Shown here piece by piece: positions 17,368 to 25,897 of a stretch of 32,791 bases of DNA (position 1 is the stretch's first letter; each line of letters begins with the position of its first letter). The DNA lies in the NCBI RefSeq assembly GCF_017592335.1, contig NZ_JACNMP010000033.1:1-32791 (forward strand), in the 5' to 3' direction. The position numbers were made by a program, and so were the translations under genes. The notes beneath the pieces are model-generated. The model was not told the origin of the DNA, did not search any database, and was given only the letters and a program-made list of their open reading frames with translations. The DNA comes from Pseudaestuariivita rosea (GTDB lineage Bacteria; Pseudomonadota; Alphaproteobacteria; Rhodobacterales; Rhodobacteraceae).

Positions 17368-17389
17368 GTCAAACCGTGTGACTCAGACA
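17361..17389. terminator. Perfect 11-bp hairpin between convergent SMR-like gene and metY
   Basis: TGTCTGAGTCA (17361-17371) and TGACTCAGACA (17379-17389) pair perfectly with a 7-base loop. The left arm contains the last codons and stop of the SMR-like gene. There is no U tract on either side, so it may act as a bidirectional barrier or 3' end stabiliser rather than a canonical intrinsic terminator. Confidence 0.6.
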
Positions 17390-17397
17390 ATCAGCGA

Positions 17398-18690
17398 TCA
17401 ACCTGTTGCCTTCGACAAGGCCTGATCAAGATCAGCGATAAGATCATCTGCGTCCTCAATCCCGATTGATACGCGAACGACATTGGGTGATGCGCCCGCG
17501 GCTTTTTGCTGTTCCGGCGACAGTTGACGGTGCGTGGTTGAGGCCGAGTGGATGATCAGTGACCGTGTATCGCCAAGGTTGGCGACGTGGCTAAATAGCT
17601 CAAGCGCATCGACAAGCTTTACACACGCCTCATACCCACCTTTGACGGCAAATGTGAAAAGCGCCCCCGCCCCTTTCGGACAGATTTTTGCGATGCGATC
17701 GTAATAGGGCGAGGATGGCAAACCGGCGTAGGTGACGTACTCAACCCTTGGATCTGTTTCCAACCATGCCGCAACGCGCTGAGCATTTTCCACGTGGCGA
17801 TCCATACGCAAGCTTAGCGTTTCAATGCCCATCAACGTATAGTGCGCGGCCTGAGGGTTCATCGTCATACCCAGATCGCGCAGACCAACGGCAATGCCAT
17901 GAAAGGTAAAGGCCATAGGCCCAAAGGTTTCAGCAAAAACGAGGCCGTGATAGGCAGGTTCAGGTTTGCTAAGCGACGGAAATTTATCATTCGCCGCCCA
18001 ATCGAATTTGCCAGAATCCACAACGACACCGCCTGTCACCGTACCATTGCCAGTCAGATACTTGGTTGTCGAATGCACAACCAATGTAGCCCCGTGTTCG
18101 ATGGGGCGGCACAGATAGGGCGTGGCCGATGTGTTATCGACGATCAAGGGAATACCGGCGTCGTCGGATATCGCCGAGATCGCATCCAGGTCCGTTATAT
18201 AGCCCCCAGGGTTTGCAATGGCTTCACAGAAAACAGCGCGCGTGTCATCATCAATAGCCGCCTTGACCGCATCAAGGTCATCGAAGTCGACAAACTTCGC
18301 GCTCCAACCAAAGCGTTTGATGGTCTGGGAAAACTGCGTCACAGTACCCCCATAAAGCCGGGTCGACGCAACAATGTTTTTGCCCGGCTGCATCAATGGA
18401 AACAGGGCCATGATCTGTGCGGCATGACCGGAAGAACAGCAGACCGCGCCGACGCCGCCTTCAAGCGTTGCGACACGTTCCTGAAGAACCGCAACTGTGG
18501 GATTGGTCAGCCGTGAATAGATGTATCCAACTTCCTGCAAGTTGAACAAGGCAGCGGCATGATCTGCGTCACGAAAGACAAAAGCCGTCGTCTGATAGAT
18601 CGGCGTCTGACGGGCGCCGGTTGCGGGATCAGGGGCACTGCCTGCGTGAACTTGCAGGGTATCAAACCCCGGTTTTGGTGCGTCTGTCAT
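17398..18690 (-). CDS. metY: O-acetylhomoserine aminocarboxypropyltransferase (sulfhydrylase)
   Basis: This PLP enzyme makes homocysteine (or methionine) from O-acetylhomoserine and sulfide (or methanethiol). The 430-residue product is a Cys/Met metabolism PLP enzyme with TLQVHAGSAPDP near the N-terminus, YSRLTNPTVAVLQERVA, SSGHAAQ, the PLP-lysine motif HSTTKYLTGNG, and the C-terminal NVVRVSIGIEDADDLI. Its length fits MetY rather than the shorter cystathionine enzymes. ATG 18690 has GGGAGGAATAG just upstream. It follows the enoyl-CoA hydratase gene by 54 bases on the same strand. I saw no SAM-II-like riboswitch in that gap. Confidence 0.93.
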   Translation of the reverse strand: MTDAPKPGFDTLQVHAGSAPDPATGARQTPIYQTTAFVFRDADHAAALFNLQEVGYIYSRLTNPTVAVLQERVATLEGGVGAVCCSSGHAAQIMALFPLMQPGKNIVASTRLYGGTVTQFSQTIKRFGWSAKFVDFDDLDAVKAAIDDDTRAVFCEAIANPGGYITDLDAISAISDDAGIPLIVDNTSATPYLCRPIEHGATLVVHSTTKYLTGNGTVTGGVVVDSGKFDWAANDKFPSLSKPEPAYHGLVFAETFGPMAFTFHGIAVGLRDLGMTMNPQAAHYTLMGIETLSLRMDRHVENAQRVAAWLETDPRVEYVTYAGLPSSPYYDRIAKICPKGAGALFTFAVKGGYEACVKLVDALELFSHVANLGDTRSLIIHSASTTHRQLSPEQQKAAGASPNVVRVSIGIEDADDLIADLDQALSKATG

Positions 18691-18744
18691 CTATTCCTCC
18701 CACATTAGGACTATACGGCGGTGCGACGACGCCGATGTTATGCT

Positions 18745-19521
18745 TTACTTATCGCGAAACTGCGCTTCGCGTTTTGCTTGAAATGCTGCCATACCTTCGG
18801 CCTGATCCTCGGTTGCGAAAAGTGAATGAAACACACGACGCTCAAACAAAATACCGTCACGCACGCCGCTTTGTTCGGCAAAATGAACGGCCTCTTTCGC
18901 TGCCATAACCGCCACCTGAGATTTTTCGCTGATTTTGTGAGCGGCCGCGGTCGCCTCCTCTATCAGTTTCTTGGCGGGCACCACGCGGCTGACCAGACCA
19001 GATTGCAGCGCCTCTTGCGCATCCATAAAGCGGCCTGTCAGATGCATATCCATCGACTTGGCCCGTCCAATCAGATGGGTCAGTCGTTGTGTCCCGCCCA
19101 TACCCGCAATAACGCCAAGGTTTATTTCGGGCTGGCCAAACTTTGCATTGTCGGCCGCAATGATGAAATCACACATCATCGCCAATTCGCACCCCCCACC
19201 CAGCGCATAACCTGCGACCGCAGCAATGATAGGCTTTCTTGTTTGAACAAATTGATCATGTTCGTTGGCAAGGAAGTTTCCACGAAACATCTCGACAAAC
19301 GATTTATCGGCCATTTCCTTGATGTCGGCGCCCGCGGCAAACGCCTTTTCTGATCCAGTAATGACGATACAGCGCACCTTTTCGTTCAGGTCAGCCTCTT
19401 GCACCGCCGCGTTCAGTTCGCCTAACAGCTTGGAATTAAGGGCATTTAGCGCATCGGGTCTGTTTAAGGTGATTGTGGCAACATGTTCTGAAATATCGAC
19501 GATGATCGTCTCGTAGGCCAT
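18745..19521 (-). CDS. Enoyl-CoA hydratase (crotonase family)
   Basis: The 258-residue product has all crotonase features: [12 protein letters not shown] near residue 18, [10 protein letters not shown] forming the oxyanion-hole region, [17 protein letters not shown] with the first catalytic Glu, and [20 protein letters not shown] with the second. Both Glu residues are those needed for hydratase activity, so it probably hydrates short 2-enoyl-CoA in fatty-acid oxidation. It lies downstream of mutM on the same strand with a 63-base gap. The exact substrate is not predictable. Confidence 0.93.
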   Translation of the reverse strand: MAYETIIVDISEHVATITLNRPDALNALNSKLLGELNAAVQEADLNEKVRCIVITGSEKAFAAGADIKEMADKSFVEMFRGNFLANEHDQFVQTRKPIIAAVAGYALGGGCELAMMCDFIIAADNAKFGQPEINLGVIAGMGGTQRLTHLIGRAKSMDMHLTGRFMDAQEALQSGLVSRVVPAKKLIEEATAAAHKISEKSQVAVMAAKEAVHFAEQSGVRDGILFERRVFHSLFATEDQAEGMAAFQAKREAQFRDK

Positions 19522-19584
19522 GGTGTCGCTTTCAATTGGTCCTGTCAGATATCATTGCTTAGCAGTCTGGGGGCTGTGATCAAG

Positions 19585-20436
19585 TCATCTTTGACATTTT
19601 GGGCAGTAGAAAGACGACCGCCCGGATTGGACAATGCGTAGGATATCCCCATCGCAATTCGGCGTCGGACAGGGCGCGCCTTCGCGGTCATATACGCGGA
19701 ATGCATGCTGAAAATATCCCAGCTGGCCATCGGCTTGCCTGTAATCCCGCAGCGATGACCCCCCGGCGGCAATGGCTTCTTGCAAGACGTCGCGGATAAT
19801 CGGAACAAGTTTTGCAAGCCTGTTTTCCGAGATATTTGCAGCCTTTCTTTTGGGCGAGATACCCGCGCGATACAAAACCTCGCAGACGTAAATATTGCCC
19901 AGCCCCGATACGACGCGCTGATCCAAAAGCACGGATTTGATGGGCGATTTCCGGTCCTTGATCTTCGTGAACAGATATTCTTCATGAAATGCATTGCCAA
20001 GCGGTTCGGGCCCCAATGGCGCGATCAGCCAGTGATCATCAAGACGATCGGTATCGGCCAAATCCATGTGCCCAAATCTGCGGGCGTCGTTGAAGGTGAT
20101 CCTGGCACCGTTTTCCAGATCAAAAACCACGTGATCATGCTTTGCCGGCGCTGGATGCGCGTGATGGAAATGTCCAACACCCTGTCCTGAAATCAGGATA
20201 CGCCCCGACATACCCAAATGTATGATCAAGGTTTCACCACTGCTTAGATCCGCCAGAATATACTTGGACCGTCGGCGCAAGGCATTAACCTTAACCTGCG
20301 TCAGTCGCTTTGCCATATTTTCTGGCAAGGGCCAGCGCAGATCCGGCCTGTTGACCAAGGCCGATATGATGACCTGACCTTCCATCACCGGCAGCAATCC
20401 GCGACGAACCGTCTCGACCTCTGGTAATTCGGGCAT
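19585..20436 (-). CDS. mutM: Formamidopyrimidine-DNA glycosylase
   Basis: MutM (Fpg) excises oxidised purines such as 8-oxoguanine and cuts the abasic site by beta/delta elimination. The 283-residue product starts [13 protein letters not shown], which supplies the catalytic Pro2 and Glu3 after Met removal. The helix-two-turn-helix region contains GLGNIYVCE. The C-terminal zinc finger CPTPNC and CPKC is complete. It is divergent from ubiE, 84 bases away, a common arrangement in alphaproteobacteria. Confidence 0.96.
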   Translation of the reverse strand: MPELPEVETVRRGLLPVMEGQVIISALVNRPDLRWPLPENMAKRLTQVKVNALRRRSKYILADLSSGETLIIHLGMSGRILISGQGVGHFHHAHPAPAKHDHVVFDLENGARITFNDARRFGHMDLADTDRLDDHWLIAPLGPEPLGNAFHEEYLFTKIKDRKSPIKSVLLDQRVVSGLGNIYVCEVLYRAGISPKRKAANISENRLAKLVPIIRDVLQEAIAAGGSSLRDYRQADGQLGYFQHAFRVYDREGAPCPTPNCDGDILRIVQSGRSSFYCPKCQR

Positions 20437-20463
20437 CTTGTGCTTCCTTCTGCAGGGTGCGCA

Positions 20464-20491
20464 TTGTATCGCCGCCGTGGCGCTCTATAAG
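20464..20491 (+). promoter_or_regulatory. Candidate promoter for ubiE-ubiB
   Basis: TTGTAT (20464-20469) and TATAAG (20486-20491) are 16 bases apart, matching four and five of six consensus bases. The -10 overlaps the AAGGAG at 20489-20494, so a transcript from this promoter would begin near 20498 and lack that ribosome site. It lies in the 84-base divergent gap to mutM. Confidence 0.4.
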
Positions 20492-20501
20492 GAGAGTGAC
20501 A

Positions 20502-20528
20502 GTGAAGGACGCAAGACCCAATGAGTGA
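20502..20528 (+). other. Possible 8-codon leader ORF overlapping the ubiE start
   Basis: GTG at 20502 lies 7 bases after AAGGAG (20489-20494) and opens a frame of eight codons (MKDARPNE, with GTG read as Met) ending at TGA 20526-20528. The frame differs from ubiE and overlaps the ubiE start at 20521. The ribosome site is better placed for this mini-ORF than for ubiE, whose own nearest AAGGA is 11 bases away. It could couple or throttle ubiE translation, provided the transcript starts upstream of 20489. Confidence 0.3.
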
Positions 20529-21273
20529 AGATACCAAAAAAACAACGCATTTCGGCTTTGAAACCGTACCCGAAGACGAAAAAGCGGAACGCGTTCAGGG
20601 TGTTTTCACCAACGTCGCGTCACGATATGATCTGATGAATGATGTCATGTCGGCAGGTATCCACCGTGTGTGGAAAGACGCGATGATGGACTGGCTGGCA
20701 CCGCGGAAGGGGCAGCAATTGCTGGACGTTGCGGGCGGCACCGGCGACATTGCTTTTCGTTTTCTAAAACGTGCAGGACAGGCGCGGGCCACAGTCGTTG
20801 ATCTGACAGAAAGCATGCTGAACGAAGGGCGCAAACGGGCCGAAGCTGCCAAGATGTCTGATCAATTGGACTGGCTGGTGGGCGACGCCATGGCCCTGCC
20901 CTTTGCGGATAACAGTTTCGATACATATACAATTTCATTCGGCATTCGAAACGTCACCAAGCCCGAAATTGCTTTACAGGAAGCTTATCGGGTTCTGAAA
21001 CCCGGCGGGCGGATCATGGTGCTGGAATTCAGCCAGGTGCCAAACCCGATGCTTCGGCAAATCTATGATCTTTATTCGTTCAATATCATTCCACGAATGG
21101 GGAAAGTCATTGCCAATGACGCGGATAGTTATAGATATCTTATTGAATCGATAAGAAAATTTCCCGATCAGGACAAATTCTTGCAGATGTTCAATGACAC
21201 TGGTTTTGAAAATACGAAATATCGGAACTTGACCATGGGCGTTGCAGCACTTCATTCCGGGTGGAAACTATAA
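20521..21273 (+). CDS. ubiE: Ubiquinone/menaquinone biosynthesis C-methyltransferase
   Basis: UbiE methylates the demethylated quinone ring with S-adenosylmethionine. The 250-residue product has [19 protein letters not shown] near the start, [21 protein letters not shown], the SAM loop [27 protein letters not shown] and the C-terminal [17 protein letters not shown] 20521 begins MSEDTKK; a stop in the same frame at 20503-20505 leaves no room for an earlier start of note. ubiB follows with no gap. Confidence 0.95.
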   Translation: MSEDTKKTTHFGFETVPEDEKAERVQGVFTNVASRYDLMNDVMSAGIHRVWKDAMMDWLAPRKGQQLLDVAGGTGDIAFRFLKRAGQARATVVDLTESMLNEGRKRAEAAKMSDQLDWLVGDAMALPFADNSFDTYTISFGIRNVTKPEIALQEAYRVLKPGGRIMVLEFSQVPNPMLRQIYDLYSFNIIPRMGKVIANDADSYRYLIESIRKFPDQDKFLQMFNDTGFENTKYRNLTMGVAALHSGWKL

Positions 21274-22806
21274 GTGCGTGGCCCCCATAATATCTGGCGC
21301 CTGATCCGAACGGGCGCCACGTTGGAACGCACGGGCGCGATGAAAGTCGTTCTGGATGCCTTCGACGCGCCGCCCGGCTTGCGTGTCGTCGCGCGCATTC
21401 TAGGCTGGCCGTTCAAATGGCTGGGCGACAAGGGTGATCCCAACATGCCGCCCGCGACACGTGCGCTGACAGTCTTGGGCCCGGCCTATATCAAATTCGG
21501 GCAGGTTCTTTCGACCCGACCTGATGTTGTGGGCGACGAATTGGCGATCCAGCTAAAGGTGTTGCAGGATAAGCTTCCGCCCTTTTCAATGGCTCAGGCC
21601 CGAAAATCGATCGAAGATGAGCTTGGCTTTCCAGTGGATCAGCTGTTTTCCGAATTCAGCGAACCGGTCGCGGCCGCCTCAATCGCACAGGTTCACAAAG
21701 CCCGTTTGGCCAGCACCGGAGAGCTGGTCGCAGTTAAAGTTCTAAGACCTGGTATTGAACGGGCTTTTCGAAAAGACATCGATGCGTTTTATCTGGCCGC
21801 GACAATGGTCGGGCTGCTTTCGCCGGCCTCACGCAGGTTGCGCCCAACCGATGTGATTGCGCATTTCGAAGGCGTCGTTCTGGGCGAGCTTGACCTGCGA
21901 TTGGAAAGCTCGGCCGCTGGTGAGTTCGCGGCAAATACGAAAAATGATGCAGGCTTCCAACTGCCCGCCGTCAAATGGGGCTTGTCCAGCAAACGCGTCA
22001 TGACACTTGAATGGGCCGAGGGTGTTCCATCGGGGGATATTGCCGCAATTGACGCGGCCGGTCACGACCGGACAGAGCTTGGCAAGCGCGTCTTGCAGTT
22101 GTTCCTACGCCATGCGTTGCGCGATGGCTATTTTCATGCAGACATGCATCAGGGTAATCTAAAAATAGCGTCGAATGGCAACATCATTGCCTATGATTTC
22201 GGCATCATGGGCCGGATCGACGAATACACACGTCGCGTCTATGCCGAAATTCTTTTTGGGTTTATTCGCAAAGACTATCGCCGTGTTGCCGAGGTCCATT
22301 TTGAAGCGGGCTATGTTCCCCCTGATCGCGATATCGATGAATTCGCGCGCGCTTTGCGGGCCGTGGGCGAACCGATATTCGGCATGGACGCGTCACATAT
22401 ATCGATGGGCCGCGTGCTGAACTATCTTTTTGAAGTGACCGAACGGTTCGGGATGGAAACCCGCACAGAACTGATTTTGCTTCAGCGCACAATGGTCGTT
22501 GTCGAAGGCGTTGCCCGATCGCTTAATCCCCATCTGAATATGTGGGAAGTGGCCCAACCCATTGTCGAAGACTACATCAAAGAAAGTATTGGGCCCAAAG
22601 CGCTGATAAGGGATCTTGCCAAAACAGCCCGAGTGCTGGCGCGATTCGGGCCAAGACTGCCGCAGATTGCGGAAGAGATACTGATCAGGCAGGCTAAGCG
22701 CCCGCCTGAGCCAGAGTACTACTTCAAATGGTGGTGGCCCGCGTTCTGGATCAGCACCGGAGTTGCCATTTCGGCAGCTGTTTTTGGCCTGTATCAGCTT
22801 CTTTAG
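21274..22806 (+). CDS. ubiB: Ubiquinone biosynthesis regulatory protein kinase-like UbiB
   Basis: UbiB is an atypical kinase-like ATPase of the ADCK/COQ8 group that supports the ubiquinone biosynthesis complex at the membrane. The 510-residue product has the KxGQ motif in YIKFGQVLSTRPDVVG, the Ala-rich loop AAASIAQVHKA replacing the usual Gly-rich loop, the ATP lysine segment VAVKVLRPG, GYFHADMHQGN and YDFGIMGRID. A C-terminal hydrophobic segment ends at residue 510. GTG 21274 directly follows the ubiE stop. It converges on flgD with only 6 bases between stops. Confidence 0.95.
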   Translation: MRGPHNIWRLIRTGATLERTGAMKVVLDAFDAPPGLRVVARILGWPFKWLGDKGDPNMPPATRALTVLGPAYIKFGQVLSTRPDVVGDELAIQLKVLQDKLPPFSMAQARKSIEDELGFPVDQLFSEFSEPVAAASIAQVHKARLASTGELVAVKVLRPGIERAFRKDIDAFYLAATMVGLLSPASRRLRPTDVIAHFEGVVLGELDLRLESSAAGEFAANTKNDAGFQLPAVKWGLSSKRVMTLEWAEGVPSGDIAAIDAAGHDRTELGKRVLQLFLRHALRDGYFHADMHQGNLKIASNGNIIAYDFGIMGRIDEYTRRVYAEILFGFIRKDYRRVAEVHFEAGYVPPDRDIDEFARALRAVGEPIFGMDASHISMGRVLNYLFEVTERFGMETRTELILLQRTMVVVEGVARSLNPHLNMWEVAQPIVEDYIKESIGPKALIRDLAKTARVLARFGPRLPQIAEEILIRQAKRPPEPEYYFKWWWPAFWISTGVAISAAVFGLYQLL

Positions 22807-22812
22807 AACGGG

Positions 22813-23469
22813 TTACCCGCCCTGACGCAGCCCCGTGATATTTTCGGGCGTGACCCGCACATCACCTTCCAGCAACAGTGTTGTCGTTCCATTTTCGCCA
22901 CGAACTTCAGTGATCGTGCCATATATCTCGGCCACATCGGTCGAAACGACTTCATCGTTCAATACACTTTCAATCTCAAATTGATAAAGCCCGCTTTCGA
23001 AGGTTCCACTATTGCCAACGCCCGACCATTCGAACGGATCGCTGGACACAGGGATCTCACGGCGCTGCACCTGATTGCCGTTTTCATCACGTACAACCAG
23101 AAAGGCCTGATTGGCAGCTGCAACCGGATTTGGCGAAATAGTGATCGGTTCACCGTCAAAGTAAGCAGGTGCTGCGACGCGGGCTTCCATACCGACCCAA
23201 CCCGCCATGTCACCCATGTTCATGAAATTGAGCTGATTGGTCATGGCTTCCAGCAGCTCGTTCGTCGTAACCTGCTGTTCTACCTGCGAAAACGATGCCA
23301 GCTGAGCAACGTATTCAGTTGAATCAACGGGCTCTAACGGGTCCTGATTTTCGATCTGGCTGGTCAAAAGCGTCAGAAACGTTTCAAGATCGCCGCTTAA
23401 CGCGTTCGAGGATGACGTGCTTGCGGTGGTGTTGTTCGAAAAAGTCTGGTTGTTTGTGTTGATTTCCAT
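22813..23469 (-). CDS. flgD: Flagellar hook assembly (cap) protein FlgD
   Basis: FlgD caps the growing hook and is removed when the hook is complete. The 218-residue product has the FlgD N-terminal block: FLTLLTSQIENQDPLEPVDS followed by EYVAQLASFSQVEQQV. The C-terminal half, with segments such as FEWSGVGNSGTFESGLYQFE, looks like the FlgD Ig-like and tudor-like domains. ATG 23469 has AAGGA 7 bases upstream and lies 9 bases after fliK. It is downstream of fliK in a two-gene unit. Confidence 0.93.
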   Translation of the reverse strand: MEINTNNQTFSNNTTASTSSSNALSGDLETFLTLLTSQIENQDPLEPVDSTEYVAQLASFSQVEQQVTTNELLEAMTNQLNFMNMGDMAGWVGMEARVAAPAYFDGEPITISPNPVAAANQAFLVVRDENGNQVQRREIPVSSDPFEWSGVGNSGTFESGLYQFEIESVLNDEVVSTDVAEIYGTITEVRGENGTTTLLLEGDVRVTPENITGLRQGG

Positions 23470-23478
23470 CGGATGTCC

Positions 23479-24957
23479 TTAAAGTCTCAGGTCAAGGCCT
23501 TCGGTTTTGATTGTTAGAATTTGGGTGTCCTCGATGTGTTCATGCCCATAATCTTCGGCTGTACCCTTATTTTGTGTGCCCTGATCGGAGCTAGCATTTT
23601 GACCCGAACCAAAGTCGAATGACACATCAGAATACCCAAGCCGCTCGAACTGCTGCCCAAGCGTTTCGATGTTGCGGCGCAAAAGTTCCAGGGTTTCGGG
23701 ACGCTCTGCCTGAACAACCATCGTGATTGCGGTTTCATTTGCGTTCACAGTCATTCTGACGCGCCCCAGTTCCTCAGGGCTCAATTGCAGATCAATGACG
23801 TTGTCACGCGGATTGGCCTTTATCGCATCCGACATTTGCGCAGCGACATAACGGGGCAATTCAGCTTGCGCCACCTTTGCCTCGGCCCCCCTTGATCCGC
23901 TGGTCTGACTAAGTTCAGTTGTCGTGACGGATACAATCATGTCCTTTTTAGAACCTTCTGCCACGTCATTTTGTAGCAGCGGTTTTTGCTCTAGCTCGGC
24001 CATCGTCGGCTGTGCCTGCACGGTGGGCTGCGCAGGTTCGTTACTGGCAACGAACCGATCTGGTACCTTGCCTTTGCCCACGTCAGCTTTCCGTAGTTCT
24101 GTGACATCCGAAAACCTTGAATCACGGTCAGTGATCTTGGCATATCTATCTGCAAACTGAAAAGACTGCGGCTTGCCGGATGCTATTGGCATCGGTTCAG
24201 CCGTTTGTCTGGGCATCATCTGCGGCACAACTGAGTTATCTTTAAGGCCGGGCTGCAGGGGAATTGCAGAAGCGGGATCACCGTCAAGCGCAAGCCCGCC
24301 AGAACCAATCGTCGTTTCAACAGCGTTTGTGGACGGCGGCAAGACACGCACAGCTTCCACAACGGGTTTCGGATCGGTTGCAGGAGCCAAATCAACTTGC
24401 TTGGTGATCCCGATGTTCTCGGTTGGTTTTGCCTCAAACTTAGCATCTGTTGGCGGGAAAAAGCCCTGGTCACTGACAGGCCTGATCGCATTGACGTCAA
24501 TGGACTGTTGAGTTTGAACGATATTGTTCGTCATCAATATCGGCGAATTCTCGACTTTAGCCTCGAGAGACACTTTTTCGACCGGATTATACTCTTGCAT
24601 AACCACATCAAACGGCTGCGGATCAGTCTTCTTCGAATCAGCGACCGGTAGCTGAAACTGCACATCTGTGTCGTCAGAAGTGGGCTTTTGGTCAAATGTC
24701 TTCTCGATCTGATCAGCTGGCACTTGGGGTGCGGCCTCATCGGCTTCAACCTCGATCGTATCGGCGTCAGACCGAACCAACGCATTTTCTTCTTGCGGAA
24801 TTTCTATTTTAGAATCAATAGCTTCTTTGCTGGCCAGCTTCTTCAGAACATCCTGGAACTGCAAACTGTCACCAGCAGTCAAAGACGGCTCAATCGACTG
24901 ACCATCGCCGCTAAGCAAGCCAAGCTGGGGGGTATTGGTCGTGATAAAAGTGAACAT
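23479..24957 (-). CDS. fliK: Flagellar hook-length control protein FliK-like
   Basis: FliK measures hook length and switches the export apparatus from hook to filament substrates. The 492-residue product has a long low-complexity N-terminal part rich in Pro, Gln, Asp and Val. The C-terminal Flg_hook domain (about residues 385-460) has the segment LQLSPEELGRVRMTV and then ERPETLELLRRNIETL. The variable N-terminal region and conserved C-terminus are typical. It is divergent from the rod-binding protein gene and probably shares a promoter region with it (24958-25068). Confidence 0.87.
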   Translation of the reverse strand: MFTFITTNTPQLGLLSGDGQSIEPSLTAGDSLQFQDVLKKLASKEAIDSKIEIPQEENALVRSDADTIEVEADEAAPQVPADQIEKTFDQKPTSDDTDVQFQLPVADSKKTDPQPFDVVMQEYNPVEKVSLEAKVENSPILMTNNIVQTQQSIDVNAIRPVSDQGFFPPTDAKFEAKPTENIGITKQVDLAPATDPKPVVEAVRVLPPSTNAVETTIGSGGLALDGDPASAIPLQPGLKDNSVVPQMMPRQTAEPMPIASGKPQSFQFADRYAKITDRDSRFSDVTELRKADVGKGKVPDRFVASNEPAQPTVQAQPTMAELEQKPLLQNDVAEGSKKDMIVSVTTTELSQTSGSRGAEAKVAQAELPRYVAAQMSDAIKANPRDNVIDLQLSPEELGRVRMTVNANETAITMVVQAERPETLELLRRNIETLGQQFERLGYSDVSFDFGSGQNASSDQGTQNKGTAEDYGHEHIEDTQILTIKTEGLDLRL

Positions 24958-25001
24958 ATTGCCGTCCCGGAGTTCTTCCTGAGTATTTCGTGAATATGGC
25001 G

Positions 25002-25034
25002 CACGGTGGTTACCAGATATTTACCGCCACGGTG
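25002..25034. promoter_or_regulatory. Divergent flagellar promoter region with CtrA-like site and direct repeats
   Basis: TTAC (25010-25013), seven bases, then TTAC (25021-25024) resembles the CtrA site TTAA-N7-TTAA with one mismatch in each half. It is flanked by direct repeats CACGGTG at 25002-25008 and 25028-25034. The region separates fliK-flgD (minus) from the rod-binding protein (plus). CtrA controls flagellar genes in this family; binding here is inferred. Confidence 0.35.
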
Positions 25035-25068
25035 CCATCATCCGAAAAATACGAACAATTGAGGGAAT

Positions 25069-25362
25069 ATGCGGATGAAAGAAATGCAAGCAGTCGGCCT
25101 TCCCCCGCAAACGACACAGCACAATCAGCGACTTAAGGAAGTGGCCGCACAGATGGAAACCGCATTTCTTTCTGAAATGTTGAAATCAGCAGGCTTGGGC
25201 ACATCGCGCGAAACGCTTGGCGGTGGAGCAGGCGAAGATCAGTTTCAGTCATTTCTACGTCAGGCTCAGGCTGAACAGATGGTCAAATCCGGCGGTATCG
25301 GTTTGTCTGAAGCAATTTTTGAAAGTCTGAAGCAAAAGGTAGATGAAAATGACCCAACATAG
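25069..25362 (+). CDS. Rod-binding protein (FlgJ N-terminal domain only)
   Basis: The 97-residue product matches the rod-binding domain of FlgJ: LKEVAAQMETAFLSEMLKSA followed by GGAGEDQFQSFLRQAQAEQM. It lacks the C-terminal muramidase of enterobacterial FlgJ, which is normal for alphaproteobacteria, where a separate lytic enzyme opens the wall. ATG 25069 (preceded by GAGGGA at 25061-25066) or ATG 25075 may be the start. Its end overlaps the FlgN-like gene. Confidence 0.85.
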   Translation: MRMKEMQAVGLPPQTTQHNQRLKEVAAQMETAFLSEMLKSAGLGTSRETLGGGAGEDQFQSFLRQAQAEQMVKSGGIGLSEAIFESLKQKVDENDPT

Positions 25363-25702
25363 TGAACTACTACAAGAAATCGAGAATCTGCTGGATTTTG
25401 AACATCGGATTATGATTGAAGGTGATCTTGGCAAATTGTCAGTCGTTGTTGAGCGTAAGGAAAAACTTCTGCAGGAACTGATGCAGCAGAACAACCTAGG
25501 CCAAGATTATCTTTCTATATTACGTAAAAAAGCACAACAAAATCAGATGCTGGTTGGTTCGGTCCGCGCAGGCATTGATGCAGCTATGAAAAGATTGCAG
25601 GCACTGCAAAAAGCCCAAGACCCATTAACTGTCTATGATCCGTCAGGAAAAACAAGTGATCTTCAAAAAATTGCTAAGAAATCGTTGGAGCGACGCGCGT
25701 GA
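25349..25702 (+). CDS. FlgN-like flagellar export chaperone (weak similarity)
   Basis: The 117-residue product is almost wholly helical with heptad-like stretches (ELLQEIENLLDFEHRIM, ERKEKLLQELMQQ, MKRLQALQKAQ), matching the size and style of FlgN chaperones, which escort the hook-filament junction proteins. Sequence similarity to named FlgN proteins is low by eye, so the call leans on context between rod-binding protein and flagellin. ATG 25349 was chosen because AAAAGGT ends 8 bases upstream; ATG 25343 is possible. It overlaps the preceding gene. Confidence 0.6.
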   Translation: MTQHSELLQEIENLLDFEHRIMIEGDLGKLSVVVERKEKLLQELMQQNNLGQDYLSILRKKAQQNQMLVGSVRAGIDAAMKRLQALQKAQDPLTVYDPSGKTSDLQKIAKKSLERRA

Positions 25703-25747
25703 TGTACAGAATTTATTTAAAATGCTTCGAATGATCCTTGGTGGTCA

Positions 25748-25762
25748 TTAGGAAAGCCTTAG
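25748..25762 (+). promoter_or_regulatory. CtrA-like site upstream of flagellin
   Basis: TTAG (25748-25751), seven bases, TTAG (25759-25762) matches six of eight bases of TTAA-N7-TTAA. It is 136 bases before the flagellin start, in a 195-base gap. I found no convincing sigma-28 or sigma-54 promoter in the gap. Confidence 0.3.
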
Positions 25763-25842
25763 GCATTTTCGCCCCACAGTGCCCACATGCCCAGAAGGGT
25801 GAGGCGGCCAAAACACCGCATCCGTCAGAATGACACCAAACA

Positions 25843-25879
25843 CCGCTTTCAGCGGCATATCAATTCGGCGCAAAGCGCC
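25843..25879 (+). promoter_or_regulatory. Two short hairpins in the flagellin leader
   Basis: CCGCT (25843-25847) pairs with AGCGG (25851-25855), and GGCGC (25867-25871) pairs with GCGCC (25875-25879), each with a 3-base loop. The second ends 6 bases before the ribosome site GAGGG (25886-25891). In Caulobacter FlbT acts on the flagellin mRNA leader, so these are candidate contact points. Confidence 0.4.
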
Positions 25880-25897
25880 AAGTAATGAGGGCCTATA

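Noticed and set aside
18691-18744. SAM riboswitch upstream of metY
   Set aside because: The gap is only 54 bases; it has a strong ribosome site and a small GC hairpin but none of the SAM-II sequence elements I know.
25805-25820. Sigma-54 promoter (GG-N10-GC) upstream of flagellin
   Set aside because: The spacing fits, but the flanking bases do not match TGGCAC and TTGCA well; this is a frequent chance match.
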